A stretch of 64,000 nucleotides of DNA from Bacilli bacterium (lineage in GTDB: Bacteria; Bacillota_I; Bacilli_A; ML615J-28; CAG-698). The notes under the pieces are model-generated. The model was not told the origin of the DNA. It ran no database searches and was given only the letters and a program-made list of their open reading frames with translations. The stretch lies in contig JAGCUR010000014.1 of NCBI GenBank assembly GCA_017962745.1, positions 1-64,000 of the forward strand. Direction: 5' to 3'. Made by a program: the position numbers and the translations under genes. Numbering within the stretch: the stretch's first letter is position 1; every line of letters begins with the position of its first letter. This document shows positions 55,101 to 63,124 of this stretch, in pieces.

Positions 55101-57740
55101 ACTAATAATGCATGCTATGAAACATACAATTTAGAAACTAGTTGCAAAGCGAATATGTTAAATTATTTTGGCTTTAGTTTTAGCTTCAATTTGAGTACTA
55201 ACGAAAAACAACTTTGGTTTCTAATTAATAATAGAAAATATCATTTTAGTTTCGATTTGAATAATACTTTGTGCTTCACTGCGTTTAGTATTGGCAGTTA
55301 TAAAAATGTCAGCACATCTTTTTCTACATTCAAATTATATTCATTAATGTTTATGCCACTTAATTACAATGTTAATGTTTTAAATATAACTGGGCTTAGC
55401 AAAAACTATCATCTTTTAAAAGATATATATGAAACAGCAAATGAAAAAGAAGAAATAATATCTATGGATACTTTTCCAACAAATACTATTAATAGCATTA
55501 CTGATTTTATTCCTTTAACCACATCGTTTATTTCAAAATCTAATAGAAAGCCAGTATATTTAAATCTTAGATACGACGAAGACTGTATTAGAAACAGATA
55601 TTTCAAATATAATAGTTTATTAAAACAAAACATGCTTAAGATGGACGGTATTAATTTAGTATATGATTTATCACTAGGTCATACTTTTACAATTGCAATG
55701 AATGTAATATTTAATAGACTGATGGCTAAGAATTATATTTATACAATTAAAGATAATAGTAAATACATAAGTTTATTAAGCGTTAATAATCAATTATACT
55801 TGGATGTGAATGGCTCGCTAACTAACATTAACATTACAATAACTGCAAATGCAGCATTTTTTATTAGTTTGGGACTTGATTATGTTGCTTCTAGTGATTC
55901 GTTAATCTGTGATTATTATAAAGTTAGAATAGTAGTAAATAATAGTTCATATGAGAACACAATTAATATAACTTCTTTATCAAATCCATTACTAATAGTG
56001 GGATCTAAAGGAATGAATGAAAACCTTGATTACTTTATGGATGGATATATTAATTCCTTGTGTTATAATAATACATATATGAGTGTTACAAGTGTTAACA
56101 CATTACGTGGCGAAGTTAAGCCAGTAAGAAGCGAAGCTATTATTGATGGATTTGGAAGAGTAAATAAAAAAGTATTATTAAAAGATACATTTAAACTTGA
56201 AAAAACTCTTGCTTATAAACAAGTAGAAGAATCATCGCAAGTATTTAAAGATACGATGATTGTTGATAGTGAAATAATAAAAGATAATTCCAATAACACA
56301 CTTTTGCAAAGAAGCTACGAATATGGTGGCGGTCATAGTTATGGAAACATATCTAAAATCAAAGAGAATGGATCTATTAAGAATCAATACGTATATAACG
56401 AAAAAGGGTATTTAATTACTAGCTATTATAATAATGAAGGTAAATTTGATACATTTGAAATTAATAGCGATGGAAATATTACCAGAAAGCTTACTCGTCA
56501 TCCAACATCATTATATGTTTATAGTGATATCTCATATGTGTATGATTCTTCATGGCCTGATAGGTTAGTTCAAGTTGGCGATAAAAGAATAGAATACGAT
56601 AATGATTCTATTGGGTGCCCAAAACACTATGGCTATTTCGATAATAACGGAGTATTCACAAGTGGTATAACTTATTCTTGGCGATTATCAAAACTAATTG
56701 GTTTAACAGATTCAATTAATAATAAAACTATTAATTATGATTATGATGAAGAAGGAAAACGAATAAAGAAGACTGTTGATGATGTTAATCATTATTACTA
56801 TTACGAAGGTGATAGATTGCTAACAGAAATAATCAGTAATGGTAAAAGGTTAGAATTCTTATACGATGAATCAAATGATATCATTGGTTTTGATTATCAC
56901 GCAAATGGAGCAACAAGTAGATATTACTTCATCAAAAATATTTTGGGAGATGTAGTAAAAATAGTTGACTCTAGTGGTATCGTTAGAGTGACATATGAGT
57001 ATAGTGCATATGGTGATGTATTATCGATAAGTGGATCTTATGCATCAACAATCGGCAATTTAAATCCAATTAGATATCGTAGTTATTATTATGATGACGA
57101 TACAGAAATGTATTACTTAAAAACTAGATATTACAATCCTAACTGGTGTAGATTTATAAGTAGCGATAATATTAATTATCTAGAATATGATAATCCATTA
57201 AATATTAGTTTGTTTAGATATTGTGCAAACAATCCAGTAATGAATGTTGATCCGGATGGAACATGGATATGGATAGTTATTCTTGCTTCTATTGCTATAG
57301 CGGCGACAGCTCACGATATGTATCAAATTTTTAGATCAGACGAAGACAAAAAAGTTAGTTATTCAATTCAGAATGGAGAAGTTATTATTAAAAATTCGCG
57401 AGAAATACTTACTCCTTGGGTAAAATATATTTATAGTATTTATTTGAATCATATAAATGCTGATACAAAAGATATGATTAAAGGAACATCCATGGGAATG
57501 GAATTTGAGTGGTGGGTTCATAATGCAGCATATTATATTGGAAGTGGTTTGAAATTGCTTGGGGTAAAAAAACTTTTCGGATTGGATATAGACGAACCAC
57601 TTGTCAGTGCCGAAAGTGTTAACATTGGAAAAAGTATTTATGCAGATAAACATGGATGGAAATCTGGAATTATGCATCTCGGATACTTGCTCATCAATCC
57701 TTTTGGAGCGATTCATGACTTATTTTTATTGCTTTGGTGA
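52116..57740 (+). CDS. Large RHS-repeat protein with a polymorphic C-terminal tip
   Basis: 1874 residues. A carbohydrate-binding-like domain (about 350-520) opens NLVKNGYFENSSHMNYW. YD/RHS repeats follow (about 570-870: IKQVQYKL, YDAIGNIETIYD). Two LamG-like jelly-roll regions sit at about 875-1130 and 1175-1335, then more RHS repeats (about 1400-1660). The RHS core signature is YYDDDTEMYYLKTRYYNPNW and ends NNPVMNVDPDG near residue 1712. The last ~160 residues, beginning with a hydrophobic helix (WIWIVILASIAIAATA), are the variable toxin-like tip. No signal peptide is visible, so export needs another route. Its start lies 13 bases after the Fic-NTase gene. Confidence 0.85.
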   Translation: MSNNGLKNKNEIINKIVDNTEVLCNVSRHHGNASLKINLVSTLGAYKVDFFLYVDSYNTNNIGFGLGATCNLYRKFIFSNNKYKITTFEGLEYEFDSIGNDNYYNAELNQRIVKYSEDDDVFSLFDGFGNEYYYGGFSHYPLEVTFGQSGYKLDLTITDNRLAVVKVKSGSRAISSIYITYTSIGSAYYATSITCTKPNNVYTLTYNNSGRISNIVANISGYGSTPFSNMNYSFNQYDITVVDNIRHRRCKVTRGFNQQEQTYIVTKIEEDYYENNTSIDKITTNVTHSNNYYTKVYDNNGNFVELYYDNEQIEYIVDSNCNLQKCLYDDYKKQIGNYSSISFLKKYVEENNLVKNGYFENSSHMNYWSIVGTSSGGISYDNDRPLSSAIGPYYLYINNMGNECYLKQTINIKGSELDNYTLVLWVKQLSLGTNSNYDLSIEVKYNTSDNIVSPIPFTFVENIPHSSTINPNWHPLIFDVSKHKNFDSIDLMIKLPNTGIQYAIDGIILIKNKVINESSYYLFGKKSKQENKDEMVNYVHNYHDSHYNIDKLGMIIDKDGIITRYSYDDACVNVVSEEKCNKTIQRVYDENEKNNLLSETITCGNKKVVSSNEYTESKDYIEKEISYDDSETEYTTGESSGRVSKIVPPTGINEFYAYNSVGLKGLTLIRGSSFDADLNYLYNDQMKLTKVEKLNYELYRYNYQNLKLNSVTLQNNNLLLESYNYQSTFPYGISKIKKGSNGDEVQFIYDSYGNIKQVQYKLKGDNSFSLKYEFEYDDVAHASLKCITNYIDNDCCCKDFAYDAIGNIETIYDSQNHNYDVHYLFDDYKNCIKDIDIENVKRIEVIPYQNKEQKATKKDLIDSCLYQLNNEKRKYYCFFDGTSTHSNYLKQIFCANRSNDIEKTISPSIGDGVVPVNNNGNWYFPISTTSQLKYIIPSEYINADAHSLINGSIGFLFIPTSVNSVKTLFSIYDNTGYSRLVCENIDDNLIVKIYRTNNACYETYNLETSCKANMLNYFGFSFSFNLSTNEKQLWFLINNRKYHFSFDLNNTLCFTAFSIGSYKNVSTSFSTFKLYSLMFMPLNYNVNVLNITGLSKNYHLLKDIYETANEKEEIISMDTFPTNTINSITDFIPLTTSFISKSNRKPVYLNLRYDEDCIRNRYFKYNSLLKQNMLKMDGINLVYDLSLGHTFTIAMNVIFNRLMAKNYIYTIKDNSKYISLLSVNNQLYLDVNGSLTNINITITANAAFFISLGLDYVASSDSLICDYYKVRIVVNNSSYENTINITSLSNPLLIVGSKGMNENLDYFMDGYINSLCYNNTYMSVTSVNTLRGEVKPVRSEAIIDGFGRVNKKVLLKDTFKLEKTLAYKQVEESSQVFKDTMIVDSEIIKDNSNNTLLQRSYEYGGGHSYGNISKIKENGSIKNQYVYNEKGYLITSYYNNEGKFDTFEINSDGNITRKLTRHPTSLYVYSDISYVYDSSWPDRLVQVGDKRIEYDNDSIGCPKHYGYFDNNGVFTSGITYSWRLSKLIGLTDSINNKTINYDYDEEGKRIKKTVDDVNHYYYYEGDRLLTEIISNGKRLEFLYDESNDIIGFDYHANGATSRYYFIKNILGDVVKIVDSSGIVRVTYEYSAYGDVLSISGSYASTIGNLNPIRYRSYYYDDDTEMYYLKTRYYNPNWCRFISSDNINYLEYDNPLNISLFRYCANNPVMNVDPDGTWIWIVILASIAIAATAHDMYQIFRSDEDKKVSYSIQNGEVIIKNSREILTPWVKYIYSIYLNHINADTKDMIKGTSMGMEFEWWVHNAAYYIGSGLKLLGVKKLFGLDIDEPLVSAESVNIGKSIYADKHGWKSGIMHLGYLLINPFGAIHDLFLLLW

Positions 57741-57744
57741 TGAT

Positions 57745-58605
57745 ATGAAAACGAAAACAAAATTTTTAATTATATTCTTTTCGTGCTTATTAGGATTCAT
57801 AATGGCAACTTCTATAGCTTTTATATATACTAGCTATTGGTATAATGTGATTGATGAAATGGTTGGACAAATTGATGAAAATGATAATCTTTTATATTAT
57901 AACGATTATAATTTTTATTATAAAGGAGAGAAAAAAAATCTAGGCAATTACGTCAGTAATGTTTTTTTTGATAGGATATGCTTTATTAATGGCGATTATT
58001 TGATATGTTTAAAGCAAAATGCAAAGAGCATAGATTATTATTTAATGGATCATAATGGCAGTATCAATTTAATATATACATCAAAAGATGAATGCTATAT
58101 TGATGCTTATATTGATGATAGTCTTTATTTTACAACAAATAAATATTTAGGCAAAAATATCAAATATATTGCATATAATGTATATGATAAGATTGAAAGT
58201 GAAATGAGTATAGAAGATTATTATTCAACAGTTTATAATACGAAATATTTGTTAACATACGGTGAGTGCTTCCGTGTTATTGATACATTTTCTAAAGTCG
58301 CGAAAGATATTACAATAGATAGATTATTGACAAATTCAATTGTTAATAATTTATATGAAGCAAGAAAGAGATTGATGAATTCAAGTATGACGATTATGAA
58401 TGTTTATTTTATTGATAATGATATTTATATAGATGTAAGCATCGATAACAAAAATGGTATAACTTTAAAATATGATTTCGAGTCGGAAAAAATTGATATA
58501 GTTGGTAAAGTATGCTTTGAGTGGCTTGAACATATTAAATCGTCATACTTATTTGATGGAAATTGTAAGCCTATCGAAAAAATATTGAGTAAATATTGTG
58601 TTTAA
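57745..58605 (+). CDS. Membrane-anchored protein, candidate immunity partner of the RHS tip
   Basis: 286 residues from ATG 57745, 4 bases after the RHS stop (SD ggtgat, weak). One N-terminal membrane helix (about 6-28) is followed by an extracytoplasmic domain rich in short strands and Tyr/Asp, resembling a beta-propeller-like or DUF5050-type surface protein (repeated YxxGxxLY-type strands). I do not recognise a family. Position right after an RHS toxin tip is where immunity genes usually sit; that role is inference. Confidence 0.55.
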   Translation: MKTKTKFLIIFFSCLLGFIMATSIAFIYTSYWYNVIDEMVGQIDENDNLLYYNDYNFYYKGEKKNLGNYVSNVFFDRICFINGDYLICLKQNAKSIDYYLMDHNGSINLIYTSKDECYIDAYIDDSLYFTTNKYLGKNIKYIAYNVYDKIESEMSIEDYYSTVYNTKYLLTYGECFRVIDTFSKVAKDITIDRLLTNSIVNNLYEARKRLMNSSMTIMNVYFIDNDIYIDVSIDNKNGITLKYDFESEKIDIVGKVCFEWLEHIKSSYLFDGNCKPIEKILSKYCV

Positions 58606-58713
58606 CAAAGATATATACATATATTTTGAAGATTTATATATACTCATGTATGTAAAGGGCATTTATAATGAGACAACATAGTTTCATAAGAATATTAGAG
58701 AGGACAATAGCTA

Positions 58714-59487
58714 ATGGAATTCGAAAATAAAGTATACCACTCAAAGGTTTTTAAAGATTGCTCAGAGTTTTTAATTGAAGGAATTAGTGATGTGAGCAAA
58801 CAAATTTTATCATTTGGATATGAGTTTTTGGCTCCAATTGAAAATTATTTAGAAAACTATAAAGAATATCTTGATTCACATTTATTGCTAATTAAAATGA
58901 GGGATATTCTTTTTGAAAAAGATAAATTCAGTAATCTTAAAATTTATAAGGATGTAGATAATAAAGTTAAAAACTATCTTGAAAAGAAAAATTTATTAAA
59001 GAAGCCATTACAATACTATTCATGGATACTTGATTCAATCATTAAATCTATCAACAACCTTAAAGAATGGAGAATTATTAGTGTAAAAAGTGAACAAATA
59101 TTTAAAACATCCAAAGAGTTATTTGAGTATCAAGCATTTTTAAGTTATTCATCTATTGATAAAGCCTTATCGTTTTGGATTTTTCAATATTTTAAAGAAA
59201 GAAATATCTTTTTATATGTCGATTGGATGTTTGGAAAGTATTATGATAATGGTGTCAATTCAAAAGATCAGTTAGAGATTGAAATAAAAAATTCAATAAA
59301 GTTTATTTATCTCAGAACATTAAATAGTGAAATATCTAGCGGAAAGTATACTAGGTCATGGTGTGGATGGGAAATTGGAAGATCTTACCAATATCATGTT
59401 AATAATCAATATATTTGTGATGATTTTGCTATTGGACCAATTAATAGTCCTAGCATTCTAGATGGGTTCAAAGAATTCACGGGATAA
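58714..59487 (+). CDS. TIR-domain protein with a helical N-terminal domain
   Basis: 257 residues. The N-terminal ~130 residues are helical. The C-terminal TIR domain (about 135-245) has an EYQAFLSYSSIDKALSFWI first strand and helix, the KERNIFLYVDW strand, an SIKFIYLRTLN strand, and RSWCGWEIGRSYQY, where the Trp/Glu pair fits the NAD+-cleaving glutamate site. It is the first gene of a three-gene run with a second TIR protein. SD gagagg. Function as a signal-producing or NAD-depleting defence enzyme is inferred from the family. Confidence 0.75.
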   Translation: MEFENKVYHSKVFKDCSEFLIEGISDVSKQILSFGYEFLAPIENYLENYKEYLDSHLLLIKMRDILFEKDKFSNLKIYKDVDNKVKNYLEKKNLLKKPLQYYSWILDSIIKSINNLKEWRIISVKSEQIFKTSKELFEYQAFLSYSSIDKALSFWIFQYFKERNIFLYVDWMFGKYYDNGVNSKDQLEIEIKNSIKFIYLRTLNSEISSGKYTRSWCGWEIGRSYQYHVNNQYICDDFAIGPINSPSILDGFKEFTG

Positions 59488-59524
59488 GTTGAAAATTTGT
59501 AATAGAATTAAAAGGTGTAAAATT

Positions 59525-60166
59525 ATGTTTATGTGTGATTTTTCCATATCTTTAGATATTGGTACTGCAATTATTGCACTATTAGGTGTTGTGTCAATAA
59601 TAGTGTACTTTTGTAGCAGAAAAAAATTAAAAAAATTAGATTTTGATGTTGATGCGTGTGAATTGGGTTTGACTGGTGGCAATATTCATTTAATTTGTAA
59701 CAATACTCACAAGCAAATTGCTTATAGAATATGGGTTGATATTAACACCAGGGTTCTTGCCGTAAAAGTAAATTTGGATGAAGATAATATACGTGCTGTT
59801 AACGATTCATATTATAAATGTTTTACTGATACTAGAGAACTTCTAAAAGAGATCCCTGCTAATAAATTAAATGACGAAAATGAATTGGTAAACTTAATTA
59901 TCAGGTTTTTAAATGAAGTTATGCGACCTTATTTAACAAAGTGGGGAGTTCGCTATGCAAACTGGTTTGATAATGAGATAAGTAAAGATGAGAACAAAGG
60001 GCTAAATCCAATTGATATTCAAAGAAAATATCCTTTATACAATGAATTAACTGAAGATTTGTTATTGATTAATGAAAAAGTGATTAATTATAGTAATAAG
60101 TTACAAGAGATTGCTTTTTCTATTTCAAAAAATAAAAAAGTGGAGGGCAAAGGTAAAAATGATTGA
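59525..60166 (+). CDS. Single-pass membrane protein between two TIR genes
   Basis: 213 residues from ATG 59525 (aaggtg at spacing about 7). One membrane helix (about 8-28) precedes a cytosolic helical domain of about 180 residues with HLICNNTHKQIAYRIWVDIN, TRVLAVKVNLDEDNIRAV and NEVMRPYLTKWGVRYANWF. I have no name for the domain. The gene overlaps the following TIR gene by 8 bases, so the two are translationally coupled. By analogy with Thoeris it could be the membrane effector opened by a TIR-made signal; that is inference. Confidence 0.65.
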   Translation: MFMCDFSISLDIGTAIIALLGVVSIIVYFCSRKKLKKLDFDVDACELGLTGGNIHLICNNTHKQIAYRIWVDINTRVLAVKVNLDEDNIRAVNDSYYKCFTDTRELLKEIPANKLNDENELVNLIIRFLNEVMRPYLTKWGVRYANWFDNEISKDENKGLNPIDIQRKYPLYNELTEDLLLINEKVINYSNKLQEIAFSISKNKKVEGKGKND

Positions 60167-60773
60167 TAGACATAAAGTTTTTATAAGTTATTATCATCAT
60201 GACGATCAGTATTACAAAGACGAAATAGAGTCATGGAATGATATTTATCATTTGTTCGTAGATTTTTCTGTCAACGATGGAGATATAGACGACGCAAATA
60301 TGTCTGATGAAGCAATTAGAATGAAAATTAGAGATGAATATATTAAAGATTCCACTGTCCTGATTTTGCTATGTGGTCCAAATACAAAACATAGAAAATT
60401 TATTGATTGGGAACTTCACGCTGCAATGTATAATACTGAAAAAAATCCCAAAATGGGCATACTAGTTGTAAATTTGCCATTATCTAAAAATAACATAAGG
60501 GCAGTTGAGGATAGAGAAAAACAAATTGTTGCGCCATACACTACATGGACATCTTTTAAAACACGAACTGAATATGAAGAATCTTACCCTGACATACCTT
60601 CAAGAATTATAGACTCGCTTGTCACTAAGAATTCAGATATAACTTTTGTTAATTGGGATACGATAAGTAAAAAACCTTATTTACTACAAGAACTTGTTGA
60701 TTTTGCTTATAAGAGAAGAAAAACTGTCGAGTATGATCTTTCTGCGCCTTTAAGAAGAAAAAACACAAATTAA
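60159..60773 (+). CDS. ThsB-like TIR protein (MTH538/DUF1863 type)
   Basis: 204 residues from ATG 60159. Residues 1-130 form the TIR-like domain: RHKVFISYYHHDDQYYKDEI, HLFVDFSVNDGDID, an RMKIRDEYIKDSTVLILLCG strand and FIDWELHAAMYN with the conserved Trp-Glu. This is the layout of Thoeris ThsB, which makes cyclic ADP-ribose-type signals. The canonical ThsA (SIR2-SLOG or Macro-TM) is absent; the gene overlaps a membrane-protein gene instead. The C-terminal ~70 residues are charged. Confidence 0.8.
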   Translation: MIDRHKVFISYYHHDDQYYKDEIESWNDIYHLFVDFSVNDGDIDDANMSDEAIRMKIRDEYIKDSTVLILLCGPNTKHRKFIDWELHAAMYNTEKNPKMGILVVNLPLSKNNIRAVEDREKQIVAPYTTWTSFKTRTEYEESYPDIPSRIIDSLVTKNSDITFVNWDTISKKPYLLQELVDFAYKRRKTVEYDLSAPLRRKNTN

Positions 60774-60845
60774 TCAGTTTTTCGAAAGCGCAGGAGGATA
60801 TTTACTTTATATCCAAACAACTTTTTTTGCCATTTAAGTGATATT

Positions 60846-60879
60846 AGTTAGAATTTCTATAATTCTAACTTTTTCTTTG
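60846..60879 (+). terminator. Terminator of the TIR operon
   Basis: Perfect 10-bp stem AGTTAGAATT / AATTCTAACT, loop tctat, then ttttcttt. A weaker hairpin (GGATAT / ATATCC, 60796-60814) lies closer to the stop. Confidence 0.88.
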
Positions 60880-60885
60880 TTTGAG

Positions 60886-60994
60886 CAAAAAAAGTTGTAT
60901 TGATGAAAAAATAAAAAGTGAAACAGAAAAAGATATAGATGACGAAAGCATTTCAATTAAAAACGGATTATTAGTTTTGAAGTATCTAATCTAA
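60886..60994 (+). pseudogene. Short coding remnant ahead of the AlbA_2 operon
   Basis: An open stretch without an ATG reads SCIDEKIKSETEKDIDDESI and then GLLVLKYLI and stop. Composition is protein-like, but no SD or start is visible. It is probably the end of a deleted gene. Confidence 0.35.
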
Positions 60995-61077
60995 AGCAAG
61001 AAATCTTTAAATTGCCAATTTTCTTGCTCTCTTATATTGATTTCTTGCTCACTTTGCTATAAAATGTAAGCAAGAAA
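60995..61077 (+). promoter_or_regulatory. Promoter surrounded by four copies of a 9-bp operator
   Basis: AGCAAGAAA occurs at 60995-61003 and 61069-61077, and its reverse complement TTTCTTGCT at 61020-61028 and 61041-61049. The copies form two divergent/convergent pairs, and the outer pair is 74 bases apart (about seven turns). A promoter, TTGATT (61037-61042), 17-base spacer, TAAAAT (61060-61065), lies inside the second pair, so a bound protein would block polymerase. The AlbA_2 gene begins 11 bases after the last copy. Confidence 0.8.
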
Positions 61078-61088
61078 AGAGGAAAAAA

Positions 61089-62477
61089 ATGGACAAAAAT
61101 TATGCAAAAGAATTAATTTCAATGAAAAGCGAAAGAGAATGGATTGAATTAAAAGAAAATTGGTACAATAGAACAGAAATTGGAGAATACATATCTGCTT
61201 TATCAAACTCTGCTGCATTATATAAAATGAGTTATGCATATATGATTTGGGGAGTTAGCGATGATAAACACCAAGTTGTTGGAACAACATTTGATTATGA
61301 TAAAGAAGAAAAAGGAGAATCGCTTAAGCATTTTTTATCTAGAAATCTTACACCTTCTATAAATTATACATTTCAAGAATTGACTATTGATGGAAAAAGG
61401 ATTGTTTGTCTAACTATTCCTTCTGCTAAAATTGTTCCAACAGAGTTCAATAAAGAAAGATTTATTCGTATTGGATCAAGCAAAGAACAGTTAAGAAAAT
61501 ATCCTCAAATTGAAGCAGAACTATGGACAAAACTTAATAACTTGGAAAAGACAATAATTAATACTGAATCTCCAAAGCAAAATCTGTCTTTCAATAAACT
61601 TTTTGTCTATTATGCCAGCAAGAATATAATATTAAACGAGAAATCATTTAAGGATAATTTATCTTTTTATGTTCCAAATACTAAAATTTATAATATCTTA
61701 GCCTTTTTAATGGCCGATGAAAATAATATTCCAGTAAGAGTTTCGGTCTTTAAAGGAACAAAAAAATCAGATAATTTATATTCAGTAAAAGAATTTGGCA
61801 ATCAATGCTTGTTATATGCAATAGATAAAGTTCTAGAATATTGTGATGTCATAAACATAATTCAAGCAGATGAGACAAATAGACTTGTTGAAAGAAATGA
61901 TGTGCCATTATTTGATACAAAATCACTAAGGGAAGCCGTTTTAAATGCGTTTATACATAATGAATGGTTAGAGTTGAATGCACCAATGATATCTGTTTTT
62001 TCAGATAGAATAGATATACTTTCATATGGCTCTTTACCAAATGGTCAAACGATTGAGGGTTTTTATGAGGGTAAAAGCAAACCTAGATGCATTGAACTAG
62101 CTAATATCTTTCTTCAATTAAGAATAAGTGAAAGATCAGGGCGCGGAGTAAATAAGATTGTAGATACATATGGTAAGGATGCTTTTGATATTGAAAAAGA
62201 CTTTATTAAAGTAACAATAGAATATAACAGAGTTCTTGCTCATCATATGAGCGCAAGTGAGCAAGAAACCATAGAAAAAGTGAGCAAATCAAAGAAGCAT
62301 ATGGATGATATCGTATCTGAAATGAGAAATAATCCTAATATAACAACATTAGAGTTAATGAGCATTCTAGGCCTAAAAAAAACATCTATACAAAAGTATA
62401 TTGGAATGCTTAAAGAGGATGGAGTTATTGAACACGTTGGAGCAACAAAAAAAGGGTATTGGAAGATTTTAGTATAG
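61089..62477 (+). CDS. AlbA_2 (Schlafen AAA_4-like) DNA-binding regulator
   Basis: 462 residues. The N-terminal AlbA_2 domain (about 10-135) includes SEREWIELKENWYNRTEIGEYI and AYMIWGVSDD. The middle (about 270-370) has the ATP_bind_4 type LREAVLNAFIHNEWLELNAPM and SGRGVNKIVDTYG. A C-terminal winged helix (about 410-460) reads NITTLELMSILGLKKTSIQKYI. This is the layout of AlbA_2/HATPase_c_4 transcriptional regulators. Four operator copies before the gene suggest autorepression. SD gagg. Two genes follow after 11 bases and a 1-base overlap. Confidence 0.85.
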   Translation: MDKNYAKELISMKSEREWIELKENWYNRTEIGEYISALSNSAALYKMSYAYMIWGVSDDKHQVVGTTFDYDKEEKGESLKHFLSRNLTPSINYTFQELTIDGKRIVCLTIPSAKIVPTEFNKERFIRIGSSKEQLRKYPQIEAELWTKLNNLEKTIINTESPKQNLSFNKLFVYYASKNIILNEKSFKDNLSFYVPNTKIYNILAFLMADENNIPVRVSVFKGTKKSDNLYSVKEFGNQCLLYAIDKVLEYCDVINIIQADETNRLVERNDVPLFDTKSLREAVLNAFIHNEWLELNAPMISVFSDRIDILSYGSLPNGQTIEGFYEGKSKPRCIELANIFLQLRISERSGRGVNKIVDTYGKDAFDIEKDFIKVTIEYNRVLAHHMSASEQETIEKVSKSKKHMDDIVSEMRNNPNITTLELMSILGLKKTSIQKYIGMLKEDGVIEHVGATKKGYWKILV

Positions 62478-62488
62478 AGGTAAAAATA

Positions 62489-63124
62489 ATGTATAGTTTT
62501 GTTACCAACAAACAAGAAAAAAAAGAACTGCGTTGTGCATGTGAGCAAATAATAAAAAACGTTCAACGAAGTAGTCTTAGAGAATATTTTACTTTTCAAT
62601 TTGAACTAATAGGTAGTGGAAATTTGAATATACTTACAAAAAATGGAGAAAATGGTGAATACGATTTGGATTATAATCTAATAATTCAAAAGGATAAGCA
62701 AGGGCTAATAGATAATCCGAAAAGAATTAAGGACTTATTTATGAAAGCATTTAACGAAGCTAATCCTACGCTTGGATTTAAGTCGCCAGAAAATTCTACA
62801 TCAGTTATTACATCAAAACTCACATATGATAATCGACTTCATTTTTCTTTTGATGTCGCTATTATGTGTGAAGGGTATGATGGCGATTATTTAAAAATCA
62901 AGTATAATAGAAACAATGATCTTTACTATTGGAATCAAGTCAAAGATTCAAGTGGATATAAAACCAAGATTAAAGCATTAAAAAGCATGAATTTATGGGT
63001 TGAAGCGAAAGAAAGATATCTAGAAAAGAAAAACATGTATTTAAAACGAAACGAGGAAAAAGCATCATTTTCCATTCTTCTTGAAGTATTAAAAGAGATG
63101 AATGATGTTTATCATTTATACTAA
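62489..63124 (+). CDS. Nucleotidyltransferase-like protein
   Basis: 211 residues from ATG 62489 (agagg at spacing 8). FELIGSGNLNIL near residue 38, YDLDYNLII near residue 60, and FSFDVAIMC near residue 122 supply a GS motif and three acidic residues in the order of the Pol-beta nucleotidyltransferase fold. An STSVIT stretch lies between them. The overlapping downstream gene encodes a HEPN-type protein, matching the MNT-HEPN toxin-antitoxin logic in which the NTase modifies and silences the HEPN toxin. It is longer than MntA (about 100-140 residues), and I cannot name the family. Confidence 0.65.
   Translation: MYSFVTNKQEKKELRCACEQIIKNVQRSSLREYFTFQFELIGSGNLNILTKNGENGEYDLDYNLIIQKDKQGLIDNPKRIKDLFMKAFNEANPTLGFKSPENSTSVITSKLTYDNRLHFSFDVAIMCEGYDGDYLKIKYNRNNDLYYWNQVKDSSGYKTKIKALKSMNLWVEAKERYLEKKNMYLKRNEEKASFSILLEVLKEMNDVYHLY

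Noticed and set aside
57601-57744. Extended N-terminus for the gene after RHS
   Set aside because: It would overlap the RHS coding region by 140 bases in another frame; ATG 57745 begins exactly at a membrane-anchor segment.
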